From assembly GCA_030530205.1 (NCBI GenBank), contig JAUMVK010000022.1, positions 1-64,000 of the forward strand: a DNA stretch of 64,000 nucleotides, given 5' to 3'. Under the pieces are notes generated by a model. That model was given only the letters and a program-made list of their open reading frames with translations. It made no database searches and was not told the DNA's origin. Of the stretch, positions 44,547-55,100 are shown piece by piece. The position numbers and the translations under genes are program-made. The stretch comes from RGIG3701 sp030530205 (GTDB lineage: Bacteria > Planctomycetota > Planctomycetia > Pirellulales > Thermoguttaceae). Position 1 is the first letter of the stretch. Every line of letters starts with the position of its first letter.

Positions 44547-47500
44547 ATGAAACTCAAAACCCGTTCATTCCTTCTTTTGTTCGTTTTGACTCTCGTGTCT
44601 TTTACGAGTTCGTTTCTCCAGGCGCAGGAACAGACTGAAAGGGCTCCGAAAGCGCGCCTGACTTTCCCGATTCTTTTCACGGCCCGGCACAATTACCAGG
44701 GCCTGCACATCTACGACACTTTTTACCAGTGGCGGCGCGGCGTGACGAATCCGGGCGTCGGGGGAATTTATATTCTTGAAAACCCGGCCGACCCACCGGA
44801 GAAATACCGCATCCGGCCTGTGATCGACCCGACGACCGACCCAACGCTGGGGGACGGGATCTATTCGGACCCGGCTCTTTCTTACGACGGCAAGACCATT
44901 CTGTTCTGTTACAAAGGGTCGCCCAACGGGAACTCCATCATCTACAAAATCAATCTGGACGGGACCGGCCTGAAACAACTCACCAACCTCGACGCCCAAG
45001 GGAATCCATACCTGGGTTCCGGTGGAGGCCATCACGACGTTCGCCCCGCTTGGCTGCCGGACGGACGGATCGTCTTCACGTCCACCCGATACAGCGGTCT
45101 GGTGCCGTGCGCGAATAACGGCGTGGCGATCCTGCACGTCATGAACGCCGACGGCTCCGACATTCACACGATCTCCGTGAATAATGTGACCGAATTTGAC
45201 CCGGCCGTTTTGCCAGACGGCAGGATCCTCTTCGGCCGCTGGGAGTACATCGACAAAAACGCGCTGACGATCCAAAGCCTCTGGTCTGTCTATCCCGATG
45301 GGACCAATGAAACGGCGTATTTCGCGAACAATATGGTCTTCCCCGAGGCGATCCTTCAGGCGAAGCCCGTACCCGGTGAACCGAATCTGGTGGTGGGGAC
45401 GTTTGCCCCTCATAATGCGCCGCCGCGCGGGACTATCGCGTTCATCGACATTTCAGCGGGCGTTCAGAATTCCGTCTCGGGAAAGAACGACGAAAAGGCG
45501 ATCACCAATCTGGAATACCCGAATCAGCCAACCTACGACCGCGGGCAGTCGTGCGATCCGTGGGCACTGGATAAAACGTTGGTCCTGTATTCCGGGCAGA
45601 TGGAAAATCCGACCAATGGCGGGAAGTTCAACTCGCTCCTCTTGATCGATGACCGGGGGAACAAAACCGAGCTGCTCTCCAGCCCGACGATCGACCTGCA
45701 CAATCCGATCCCGATCGTCCCACGTCCTGTTCCGCCTGTTCTGGTTGACCGTACCGATCGCAGTAAAACGACCGGCAGTTTTTTCGTGACTGACGTTTAC
45801 GAGGGGCTTCAGGGCGTAGAACGCGGCGCGGTGAAATGGCTCCGCGTGGTTGAGGAAACCTCCCGCGTTAGCGCCTCCCCCGGCAACAACGGGCTGAACC
45901 AGACGTTTTCCATCTCCGCCGCTTTGGCGTGGAGCCCCAAAATCTACCACGGCATCGTTCCGGTTTGTGAGGACGGAAGCGTTTGTTTCGAAGCGCCATC
46001 GGGACGCGCGATCTACTTTCAGCTGCTCGACGAAAATTACCGCCTGATCCGCTCGATGAGGACGTTCATCCAGGCGGCTCCCGGCACGGCCCGAAGCTGC
46101 ACCGGCTGCCACGAATACGGCCCGCCGACGGGTAATGCTGGCCCTATGAAACTGGCGAGCAAACGGCCGCCGCTCGCGCTTCAGGACGAGTCGTGGGGGA
46201 GCGGCTACATCGATTACCCATCGATGATCCAGCCGATTTTCGACCGGAAGTGCGTCCGCTGCCACGGCGGTGACGAGGGGATCGCCGCGGGGCTGGATTT
46301 ATCCTCCTCACCCACCCGCCTGTTCAATATCAGTTACGACAATTTAACCTCGCGCAGGGAAAAGCAGTACCACGTCGATTTGATTTCCGGCATTTGCTGC
46401 ATGAACGGGACGGCTTACTGGTCCTGCCGGATCTTCCAGCCTTACGAACACGGCTCCGGAAACGCGCCGCTGGCGGAGAAGGTCCTGAACGACCCGACGC
46501 ACAAAGATTTCCTGACCAGGGAAGAGCGCGAGCTCCTTTTCACCTGGATCGACAGTAACGGGATCTACTTCGGCACGTGGAACTACACGCCCTCGGGCCC
46601 AATCCTCCGTCCGTGGGAACAGGCGGCCCAGCAGATCCGGGACGTGATGAAAAACGCCAGCTGCGCCCGCTGCCACGCCGACGAAAAAGGAAACATTGCG
46701 CGGTTTGAAAACGACTGGATCAACCTCGAGCGGCCCGAATACAGTCGGGTCCTGCGCGCTCCCATGGCGGTCGGGAACGGGCTCGGGATCGGCGCGTGCC
46801 GGAACGTGAAGTTCGACCCGAATTTCCGGCGGCTGGGCATCATGTCCGGCGGGCGGTACGAGCACGCGGTCCATCCGCTGGACTGGTTCCCGACGCAAAC
46901 GTGGCGGCCCGTGGCGGCCAGCGACCCGAATTCCGGCGAGGCCGTGATTTCGATCCCGTCGGCTGACGACCCGGTTTACCGTCAGATCCTCGCGATCATC
47001 CGGCGGGCGGCGCGCCAGGCATACTCCGCCCCGAGGATCGATATGCCGGGGGCGTTTGAACTGAACGGCGGCGCGATTGCCGGGCGGTCCCGTCAGATCC
47101 TCCCGCAGCCGCTGCCGGACGTCATGCCGAAAATCGGTTTGAGCCTGACCCAATCCGGAAAGCCGGAACTGGCGTGGCCGAACGACAAACGCGTGATCGG
47201 CCTGGTCGCGGAAATTCATCGAGGCGAACAACCGGACTTTGCTCTTTCGGACGAAACGCTTGCCGGCACGACCGAGATGAACCGGTTCATCGACGCCAAC
47301 GCCGTGCCGGGGAAATGGTTTTACGCCGTCCGTTTCGTCTGTGATCCGGCCCAAACCTGCGGGACGTGCCGCGTTTCGGGCGATACGATCAGCGATCTTG
47401 CCGCGCTGGCCGAAGGGCTCGTTCCAGAGCGGAAGTCCATCGAAAACCGCTGCCCGCTCTCGATGTTCCAGCCGAAAAAGTCCGAACCGGTTTATGTTGG

Positions 47501-48005
47501 TTCTGTGGAAGTACCGGAGCAAAAGCCGAAGCCAGTTCCTCAAATTTGTCAGCTTCTCAATATGGAGACCGTTGATCTGAGAACAGAAGGGTGGCTTTCC
47601 ATACCAACTGAAGAAAACCTCAACATACACGGATTTTTGGCGATTTCGGTCGATATAAAATTCACCGAGGCAGGGGTCATGCCTGTTCCCATCGGATACG
47701 GGGCGTGGAAGCGCAGCGGTTGGTTTATCCAGAAATTCCAGGGGAAATGGCGGTTTCATCTGTCAGGAACGGATTGTGACTCGACCGAGCCAGTTCCGCT
47801 GAACGAATGGCTTCACATGGATTTCATCATCGAGAACGGCCAGATGAGGATCCTGCAAAACGGTAAAACTGTCGCTCAGACTCCCGTTTCCCAACCGTTG
47901 ATGGAGTGGTATGGAGATTTGTATCTGGGACAATATTCAGACACGCAGAAACCCGACTACCAGTTTCACGGTGAGATGAAAAACCTTCGTATTTGGGGAA
48001 ATTAG
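44547..48005 (+). CDS. Secreted multi-haem protein with HZSA/TolB-like propeller and C-terminal LamG domain
   Basis: Exported 1152-aa protein with a signal peptide ending at LQAQ. The first 500 residues have propeller motifs (DPALSYDGKTILFCY, RPAWLPDGRIVFTSTRY, DPAVLPDGRILFGRWEY) like the middle domain of hydrazine synthase alpha. Three CxxCH haem c sites follow: CTGCH 518-522, CVRCH 569-573 and CARCH 706-710. A LamG-like domain closes the protein (about 1010-1150). This architecture is common in planctomycetes that do not carry out anammox. A hydrazine role is therefore unlikely; periplasmic electron transfer or sugar oxidation is a guess. A second relative is at 52180-56091. Confidence 0.8.
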   Translation: MKLKTRSFLLLFVLTLVSFTSSFLQAQEQTERAPKARLTFPILFTARHNYQGLHIYDTFYQWRRGVTNPGVGGIYILENPADPPEKYRIRPVIDPTTDPTLGDGIYSDPALSYDGKTILFCYKGSPNGNSIIYKINLDGTGLKQLTNLDAQGNPYLGSGGGHHDVRPAWLPDGRIVFTSTRYSGLVPCANNGVAILHVMNADGSDIHTISVNNVTEFDPAVLPDGRILFGRWEYIDKNALTIQSLWSVYPDGTNETAYFANNMVFPEAILQAKPVPGEPNLVVGTFAPHNAPPRGTIAFIDISAGVQNSVSGKNDEKAITNLEYPNQPTYDRGQSCDPWALDKTLVLYSGQMENPTNGGKFNSLLLIDDRGNKTELLSSPTIDLHNPIPIVPRPVPPVLVDRTDRSKTTGSFFVTDVYEGLQGVERGAVKWLRVVEETSRVSASPGNNGLNQTFSISAALAWSPKIYHGIVPVCEDGSVCFEAPSGRAIYFQLLDENYRLIRSMRTFIQAAPGTARSCTGCHEYGPPTGNAGPMKLASKRPPLALQDESWGSGYIDYPSMIQPIFDRKCVRCHGGDEGIAAGLDLSSSPTRLFNISYDNLTSRREKQYHVDLISGICCMNGTAYWSCRIFQPYEHGSGNAPLAEKVLNDPTHKDFLTREERELLFTWIDSNGIYFGTWNYTPSGPILRPWEQAAQQIRDVMKNASCARCHADEKGNIARFENDWINLERPEYSRVLRAPMAVGNGLGIGACRNVKFDPNFRRLGIMSGGRYEHAVHPLDWFPTQTWRPVAASDPNSGEAVISIPSADDPVYRQILAIIRRAARQAYSAPRIDMPGAFELNGGAIAGRSRQILPQPLPDVMPKIGLSLTQSGKPELAWPNDKRVIGLVAEIHRGEQPDFALSDETLAGTTEMNRFIDANAVPGKWFYAVRFVCDPAQTCGTCRVSGDTISDLAALAEGLVPERKSIENRCPLSMFQPKKSEPVYVGSVEVPEQKPKPVPQICQLLNMETVDLRTEGWLSIPTEENLNIHGFLAISVDIKFTEAGVMPVPIGYGAWKRSGWFIQKFQGKWRFHLSGTDCDSTEPVPLNEWLHMDFIIENGQMRILQNGKTVAQTPVSQPLMEWYGDLYLGQYSDTQKPDYQFHGEMKNLRIWGN

Positions 48006-48375
48006 TTCCCTTTACTTCACACTATATAAATGTGATTAATATACACCTGCCAATGAACGGATGTTTTGCCCAGATACACTGCGCCGTTCTTCCATATCAT
48101 ACCCGATCGAAGTTTCCCACATCGCTAAAGTTTCGAAGACTGATGCGCTTCGGCGAAATTTTTATGCCTGAATTTGACCGATTTTATCTTTTTTAATTTG
48201 TCATAAACAATAAATTTCATAATTTTTTAAAATTTTTTCTCTTTTTATCAATATTTTTATGAATCCGTATATAATACTATAAGAAATTGAGTTTAAATTT
48301 ATATGCTTCTTTATATGAGGCTTAAATTTAGCACAATTCCAAGCCAATTATTATCACCTATTCATAGGTTTTGTT
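48006..48375. promoter_or_regulatory. Gene-free region and AT-rich leader of the second PEP-CTERM gene
   Basis: The first 170 bp show nothing recognisable. TTTTTTCTCTTTTT (48233-48246), TCCGTATATAATA (48264-48276) and ATTCATAGGT near the ATG repeat the blocks found before the PEP-CTERM gene at 9082. Confidence 0.45.
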
Positions 48376-51300
48376 ATGAAAAACGCATATCGTTTTATTG
48401 TTGGACTGCTGACTTTAACAATGGTGTCGTGGGCGAACGCTGATGTCGTCATCGCGCCGGGAACAGACGCGGCGACGATCGTCGCTCCCATGTCACCGGA
48501 TACCACGGTTTGGGTCCAAAACACGTTCGGGAATGAAATTGAACTCTACAGTGGTACGACGTCGCTCGTTCCTTCCGGCTCTCAGGGCCTGATGATCGGC
48601 GGAACGGAAAATACCGCCTCGATCAAGGCAATTAGTAACTGCCTGCAAAACCTGGGCCAGACGACCGTCATGAACAACGGCTCGCTGAGCATTCCCGAGG
48701 TGGACGGCACGGACAATTATTTGGATAACGATCTCACCGTCAGCGGCGGATATGTCCGGGTTGACAAAAGTTACTATTCCATGAGAAACGGCGCGAATGT
48801 TACCGTTTCGGACGGCACATTGGAATTTTTCGGGCGTTTTCGCGTGGGTTACGATTCCGCGGCTACGGTGGATCAGACCGGCGGTAATGTTACGCTCAAT
48901 ACCATTGCTTCCGGCGATAACAAATTCCTGTCGATCGGTTACAAAAGCGGCGCCAACGGGCAATACAACCTTTCCAGCGGAACTTTAAATACGGTTCCGG
49001 ACATTTATATTGGCGACAAGTCCGGGGCGCAGGGGACCCTCAACATGACCGGCGGTACGGTCAATTCCAGCGCTTCCCTGCGAGTCGCCTCGGAAGGCAC
49101 GGGGACGTTCATCCTTTCCGCGGGTGAGTTCAATCAGACCGCGGGCTGGACGAATATTGCTTATGAAGCCAGCGGAAAAGGTCAAATGATCGTCAACGGC
49201 GGAACCTTCAATTACTCCTCCAACGATTTTCGCGTCGGCCGCAAGGGTGAAGGCGTTTTGAAGTTGGAGGCCGGAACGATCAACCTCGGCGAAAAAGCGC
49301 TCGTGTTGGGGTACTATGAAGGCGGAACCGGCGAGTTCACCATGACCGGCGGAACGCTGAACGCCAAAGCGCTTACGCTTGGTGAAAAAGTCGCGACCGA
49401 AACAAAACCCGGCGCGAAAGGCACGGCCACGTTTACCAACGGCGTAAACCAGACCTTCCCGGGAAATATCACCGTCGGGAATTACGGAACCGGAACGCTC
49501 ACCGTGGATAATGCGGTCCTTAACACTGCTGGCTACGTGTACATTGGAAACAGCGCCGGGGGGACCGGAGAACTTATCCTGCAAAACGGCGGCAACCTGT
49601 CCCCGACCGCCCACTCCACGCGAGTCGGTGAAGCGGGAACCGGTACGTTCAGGGTCCTGGCTGGTTCTTCATATACCGGCAACGAGATCTACCTTGGCAG
49701 CACCGCCACAGGCGATGGAACTCTCATCGTGGACGGCGGAATGACCCAGTCCAAACGCATCATCGTTGGAAACGCCGGTACGGGAACGATGAATACGAGC
49801 AATAACGCCTCGATCACGATCACCAGCGGCGGTTTCTACGTGGGCGGCAATGAAGATACGACCAATAAACCAGCAGGAACCGGCGTCGCGACCCTGACCA
49901 ATACGACGCTCACGGTCACCGATGACATCGCGGTTGGAAATTACGGAACGGGAACTCTGACGCTGGACGGCACAACCACGGCCACCACAAACGGGTATCT
50001 GTACATCGCGAACCATACCGGATCGACGGGAACGGTCAACATTCAAAACGGCGCTTCTTTGTCAGCTCCTGAGCATACCGTTCGTATCGGGCAGTCCGGG
50101 AACGGCACGATGAACGTCCTGACCGGCGGAACGTTTGACAGCTCGGCCAAAGATATTCACATCGGTTACAACGCCGCGGGCAGCGGAACGCTTACCGTTG
50201 ACGGCGGAACAGTCAACTCGCTCAAGGTTTACGTTGGCACTAGCGGCACCGGCGAACTCAACGTCAAAGCCGGCTCGCTCAGTATGGGAACGAACCATAT
50301 TTACGTGGGCAATAATGCCGGAGCAACTGGCACGTTCAACATGAGCGGCGGCGAAGTGACCATCGGCGACCTGCGCGTTGGTGAAAACGGAACGGGTACC
50401 GCCAACATTTCCGGCGGAACGCTCAGTCTGAATTACATCATGTACGCTGGCCTCAACAATCAGGGGACCATTAATATTTCCGATAGCGCGAACGTTACCG
50501 TGACCGGCAACATCATCGCTGGTTACAATACGGTTCCCACAGAAGAAAACGACGTTAAAGGCCAAATTAACGTTTCCGGCGGAAATGTCACCACGAATGG
50601 CAATGTTTTGGTCGGCAATCAGGCCGGCGCAAAAGGCGAGATGAACGTTTCCGGCGGAAATGTCACCGCGAGTGGCAATATTCTGGTTGGCAACCTGGCC
50701 GGTACAAAAGGCGAGCTGAACGTCTCCGGCGGTACGCTGACCGGGAATGGAGAGCTGCGCGTTGGTGACTCCGGTGATGGTACCATGAACGTCACGGGCG
50801 GCGAGACGACGGTGGCGGGCCTCTCCAACATCGCCTACGCCGAAGGCTCAACCGGAAAACTTACCATTCAAAACGGCAAGGTCACGCTGACCAATTCCGG
50901 CAACACGTTCCGCGTTGGGCGTTACGGCAAGGGAACGGTCGAAGTCCTTGAAGGCGGCCAGCTTAATGTCACAAGCACGGCAACCCAGTTGGGCTACTAC
51001 GGCGGCGGTGAGGGAACGCTTACCATCGACGGCGGAAGCGCGGAGCTCCATACGCTCCAGGTCGGATTTGCCGCAGGGGCAACCGGCAATTTCAACATGC
51101 TCGACGGTACGCTGACGATCACCCAGACCGAGATCAACGTCGGTTACAACGGAACCGGCTACGCGACGATTTCCGGTGGTGAAGTCAACCTGACCAGTTT
51201 GCGCGTCGGCCGTGAAAATGGCTCCGTCGGTGAACTGACCATCGAAGGCGACGGCGTCATGAACCTTTCCAGTGCCGCGCGTATCAGCTACAACGCGGGC

Positions 51301-51996
51301 TCTCAGGGTAAAGTCTTCATCAAAGAGAACGGCCAGATGAACGTCACCAAGGAGCTGACGATCGGTAATTCGGACGTCGGTTACGTCGAGGTTTCGGGCG
51401 GTCAGCTCAACGCCAACCCGATCGTCATCAAAGAGAACGGCTCGAGCATGAAGATCACCGGCGGCACGGTCACGACCCCGGCCCTGACCACGGCCAACCG
51501 TCTGGAGTGGACCGGCGGTACGCTCGATGCGAAAGCCGTCACGGGCGACCTCACCCAGAACGGCGGGACCTACAACCCGGGCGTTTTGCAGATCGTGGAC
51601 GCGACGATCGCCGGCAACTACACGCAGTCCGGCGACGGAACGATCGTGATCGACTTTAACGCGGACAACACCGACTGGGATACGATCACGGTCAATAACG
51701 GGAACATAAATCTCGGCGGGACTCTGTTCCTCAACATTACGAACGAGCTGAACACGCTGGACACGTACCCGATTTTCAGTGTCACCGGCGGAAACATGGA
51801 CGTCGCAGGCGTTTCGGTGGCGTTCCCCGACTGGTACACCGGCGACTCCTGGATGCTTAACTCCGCGGGGATCCTTGAACTTGGCGCGCTTCCGCCCGGT
51901 CCGGTCGATCCGTCCGTTCCGGAACCAGCGACTTGGGCACTGATGCTCCTCGGCATTGCCGGCTTGCTGTATTCCCGTAAAAGAAGCAGGAAATAG
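48376..51996 (+). CDS. Repetitive PEP-CTERM beta-helix surface protein
   Basis: A 1206-aa exported protein, signal peptide about 1-22 (WANA). The body is built of Gly/Thr/Asn-rich beta-helix coils with recurring phrases: VGNYGTGTLT, GTGTMNV, MSGGTL and IGYNAAG. A 153-residue unit is duplicated (DNA 49474 and 49933). A 25-residue unit occurs three times in tandem (50569, 50644, 50719). The C-terminus has PEPATWALMLL, a hydrophobic helix and the basic tail SRKRSRK, a PEP-CTERM signal. It is probably anchored or released by an exosortase encoded elsewhere. Function unknown. Confidence 0.85.
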   Translation: MKNAYRFIVGLLTLTMVSWANADVVIAPGTDAATIVAPMSPDTTVWVQNTFGNEIELYSGTTSLVPSGSQGLMIGGTENTASIKAISNCLQNLGQTTVMNNGSLSIPEVDGTDNYLDNDLTVSGGYVRVDKSYYSMRNGANVTVSDGTLEFFGRFRVGYDSAATVDQTGGNVTLNTIASGDNKFLSIGYKSGANGQYNLSSGTLNTVPDIYIGDKSGAQGTLNMTGGTVNSSASLRVASEGTGTFILSAGEFNQTAGWTNIAYEASGKGQMIVNGGTFNYSSNDFRVGRKGEGVLKLEAGTINLGEKALVLGYYEGGTGEFTMTGGTLNAKALTLGEKVATETKPGAKGTATFTNGVNQTFPGNITVGNYGTGTLTVDNAVLNTAGYVYIGNSAGGTGELILQNGGNLSPTAHSTRVGEAGTGTFRVLAGSSYTGNEIYLGSTATGDGTLIVDGGMTQSKRIIVGNAGTGTMNTSNNASITITSGGFYVGGNEDTTNKPAGTGVATLTNTTLTVTDDIAVGNYGTGTLTLDGTTTATTNGYLYIANHTGSTGTVNIQNGASLSAPEHTVRIGQSGNGTMNVLTGGTFDSSAKDIHIGYNAAGSGTLTVDGGTVNSLKVYVGTSGTGELNVKAGSLSMGTNHIYVGNNAGATGTFNMSGGEVTIGDLRVGENGTGTANISGGTLSLNYIMYAGLNNQGTINISDSANVTVTGNIIAGYNTVPTEENDVKGQINVSGGNVTTNGNVLVGNQAGAKGEMNVSGGNVTASGNILVGNLAGTKGELNVSGGTLTGNGELRVGDSGDGTMNVTGGETTVAGLSNIAYAEGSTGKLTIQNGKVTLTNSGNTFRVGRYGKGTVEVLEGGQLNVTSTATQLGYYGGGEGTLTIDGGSAELHTLQVGFAAGATGNFNMLDGTLTITQTEINVGYNGTGYATISGGEVNLTSLRVGRENGSVGELTIEGDGVMNLSSAARISYNAGSQGKVFIKENGQMNVTKELTIGNSDVGYVEVSGGQLNANPIVIKENGSSMKITGGTVTTPALTTANRLEWTGGTLDAKAVTGDLTQNGGTYNPGVLQIVDATIAGNYTQSGDGTIVIDFNADNTDWDTITVNNGNINLGGTLFLNITNELNTLDTYPIFSVTGGNMDVAGVSVAFPDWYTGDSWMLNSAGILELGALPPGPVDPSVPEPATWALMLLGIAGLLYSRKRSRK

Positions 51997-52030
51997 TCGT
52001 CACGTAAGATTTGCACGTTAGCGAACAGAG

Positions 52031-52065
52031 CGGGAGGAAAGCGAAAGCCGACCTCCCGTTTTTTT
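52031..52065 (+). terminator. Rho-independent terminator after the repetitive PEP-CTERM gene
   Basis: CGGGAGG (52031-52037) pairs with CCTCCCG (52052-52058), followed by seven T. Confidence 0.85.
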
Positions 52066-52179
52066 ATGGGTGAAGTGAACTGAAAATCGCCTGGTATCTT
52101 TTGGGAAACTTCAATTCCTCCAAAGTGCAAAATTTGCACTTTGAATTGCACTTTGGAGGAAACGAAGGTCTTGAGGACC

Positions 52180-55100
52180 CTACTTCAGAATGACCCGGAA
52201 GCCGACGTCGTAAACCGGCTGGTTTTTCGGGTACGGGACGCGGGAGTCGAACGTGCTTTCGGACGGGCGGGAGTTGAACGAGCCGCCGGCCGCAAGAGCC
52301 GTGTCGCCGTCACTGGCGAGCCATTCCGCCGCGTTGCCGTGGACGTCGTACAGGCCCCAGGCGTTGGGTTGGTACGACGCGACGTTGGCCGTGGCGTGCG
52401 CCGAGTCGTCAAACCGATCGTCGGCCGGGCGCCAGGCAGGTATGCTGCCGGAGGGCAGGCTCCAGGGCTCGTACGTCCAGATGTGGTAGTTGGTGAAGTC
52501 GGACAAATTGGCGAATCGGCTGAAATCGTCGTCCGACCCGCCGTAGTAGAATTTCGGATTTCCCGACCCGGCGCGGGCGGCGTACGACCACTGCAGGTCC
52601 GTCGGGAGGGCGCAGACCAGGCCGCTTTCGGCGCCGAGGCGCTGCGTCAGCCACTGGCAGAACTGCTCGGCGTGCTCGCACGAGACGCGAATGACCGGCT
52701 GCGCGTCGCCGTCGGTCTGGAATCCCCGGTCCTCCAGGCTGAACAGGAGGAAGTCCGAAAACTCGTACCGGCTGTCGTGCTGCGGGTCGAAGGCGTGGAA
52801 CTGCGCGTTGGTCACTTCCGTTTTGCTCATCCAGAACCCGCCGACCGGCTGACCGTTGAGCGTCCCGCGGGGGACGTAAACGAATTCGATCTTCTCGCCG
52901 TTCGGGAGCGCGACCGAGCGGGTTTTCTGAACGTCGAACGCTTCCAGAAGCGTGACCGCCGGCACCGGCCGATTCGGTTCGTGTGCCTTCAGTCCAGCGT
53001 CGATTTTCTCTTTTGGCGGAAGAACCGGTTTGATCTCCCCGGGAACGTAGGGGTTAAAAATCCCTTCCTGATTCTGAACCACGCCGCTGTACATCTCGCG
53101 GAGTTCTTCCCGAAGCCGTGCCAGACGGTCGGTGCGCTCGGGGCCGCTGATCTCGATCCACGTCCCGTGGAACGGCGTGTTCATATCGACCCAGGTCGTC
53201 AGCCGGTCCCAGTCCTCCGGCGAGAGCATTTCCGCCACGCCGTAATGCCCGGCCGGGTCGTTCCGCAGCGTCTGGAAAAGGCGCGTCGTCGAGACGTGGA
53301 ACTCCCGCGGCGAAAGCAGATGGGCGTCCGACTCGATGGTATGGCCCCGAACGAACCGGCGCAGATTCATGTAGGAATTGGAGAAATGCGCGGCTTGCCC
53401 GTAGTATTCCGACCCGGTTTTGATGGGAAAATCGTCCGTGTTTTCGAGCGAAAACGTCTCTGGAACGGCTGCCAGGGCCGGGGCGTTGGGGTCGCGGCGC
53501 CCGGTGTGGCACGCCACGCAGTATTTATCCAGGACGGGCTGAACTTCCCGCCGGAACGAGAAACCACGCATCGGGCCGTAAAACGGCGTGATCTCCGAGG
53601 CCGGCCGGTTTCCCGCAAGCGTTCGTTGACGGACGGGCGCAAGGCTCGTGTTCTGGTGGCACCCGACGCACGAAACGACCTCGCCCGGCATGGCCGTGAA
53701 CCACGACCGCATGAGCTGCAGCGCCGCACCGTTTTCGTCGAGCGGCTGAATGGCGATCGGGACGTTGGCGGGCACGGTGAAGTGCGCCGAGCCGTCCTCC
53801 TCGACCGGCACGGTCCCCAAAACCGCGCGAATGTCCCACGGCCCGTCCAGCCCGACGCGGTCCACTTGACCGCCCATGCCGTGGTACGAGTAATTGTAGG
53901 TGAAAAGCCTCAGCTGCTTGACCTCGCCGCGGCGGATCCCCTTCAGGCCGGGGCCGGAGTAAATGTCGGCCAGAAAAACCGTCGCGGTCGTGCTTTCCGG
54001 GTCGGTCCGGTCCGCGATCGCCGGCGGGATCGGCGTTTTCTGCACCGGGACCGGCTCCAGCATCGCAAATCCCGGCTGCTCGTACAGAAGGACGAAATTA
54101 TCGAAAACGTCCACGAGGTAGATCCCCCATTTCGCGGACGGGGACGGTTTGCAGGCCGTGACGACGTATTTGTCCGAGAGCGGCGCCGGGTGCAGGAACT
54201 TCGGCCACGAGTCACCCGTCAGACCGTCTTTCAGGACCGCCTCGACTTTTTTCCCGCGCTGGCCGATCCGCTGGACTGCGCCGTCGGCCTCGAAATCGCT
54301 GATCGACGTGTCGAAAAGCACCAGCTCCCCGGCCCGCGCGACGTCGTGATGCCCCACCACGACCGCGTAGAACCGGTTGGCGTTTTCCGGCGTGGGCTTC
54401 GCGTTGAACATGCAGTTGGGCCAGTACGAGTTGCTCCCGTAGTAGCTCACCTGGTTCGTCCCGTCCGGGTTCATCGTGAAGAGAAGCCGGTAAAACGCGT
54501 GCGGCGTGTCGGTGTACTCCCAGCGCAAATACATGATCCGCCCGTTCGGCATGACCGTCGGGTTCCAGTTGTGCTCCTGATCGAAGGTCAGCTGACAAAT
54601 GCGCCCGTCCGGGTGGCGGACGTACGTATTCGTCACATGCGACGACCCGCGAACGCACGGCACGCCGACCATCGGGGCCGTGGAAGTGAAGATGATCCGG
54701 CCGTCGGGGAGGTAGCAGGCGTCGTAATTATCGACGTCCGGGTGGTCGATCGTCGGGATCTTGCGCGGCTGGGCGGTTTTCTTTCCGGCCAGGATCTCTT
54801 CCGTCAGCGGGATCTCAAAGAGCTGCCACCGCCCGTTCCCGCCGTCTTTTTCAAGGTCCGGCCTGGAAAACATCAGGCGGTCGGCGTTGAAATGGAGGTC
54901 CAGCTCGCCGACGTACTCATCACTTTGCGGCCGGTACACAGTTTTCACGTCTCCCGGCCCGGGAACGGCCTGAGCCGAAACCGGGATCGCGACGATCTCG
55001 TTCCCGTAGCCGGTGTGATGCAGGCTGGAATTGCTCGACCAGTTGGCGGGGAGGCCCAGATTCTTTTCGGAGCGCCGGATCGCGAGGATCGTCCGGACGT

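Noticed and set aside
44547..48005. Evidence for anammox hydrazine synthesis
   Set aside because: Only the propeller and haem motifs resemble the alpha subunit; no beta or gamma subunit, and the neighbours are glycosidase and other secreted-enzyme genes.
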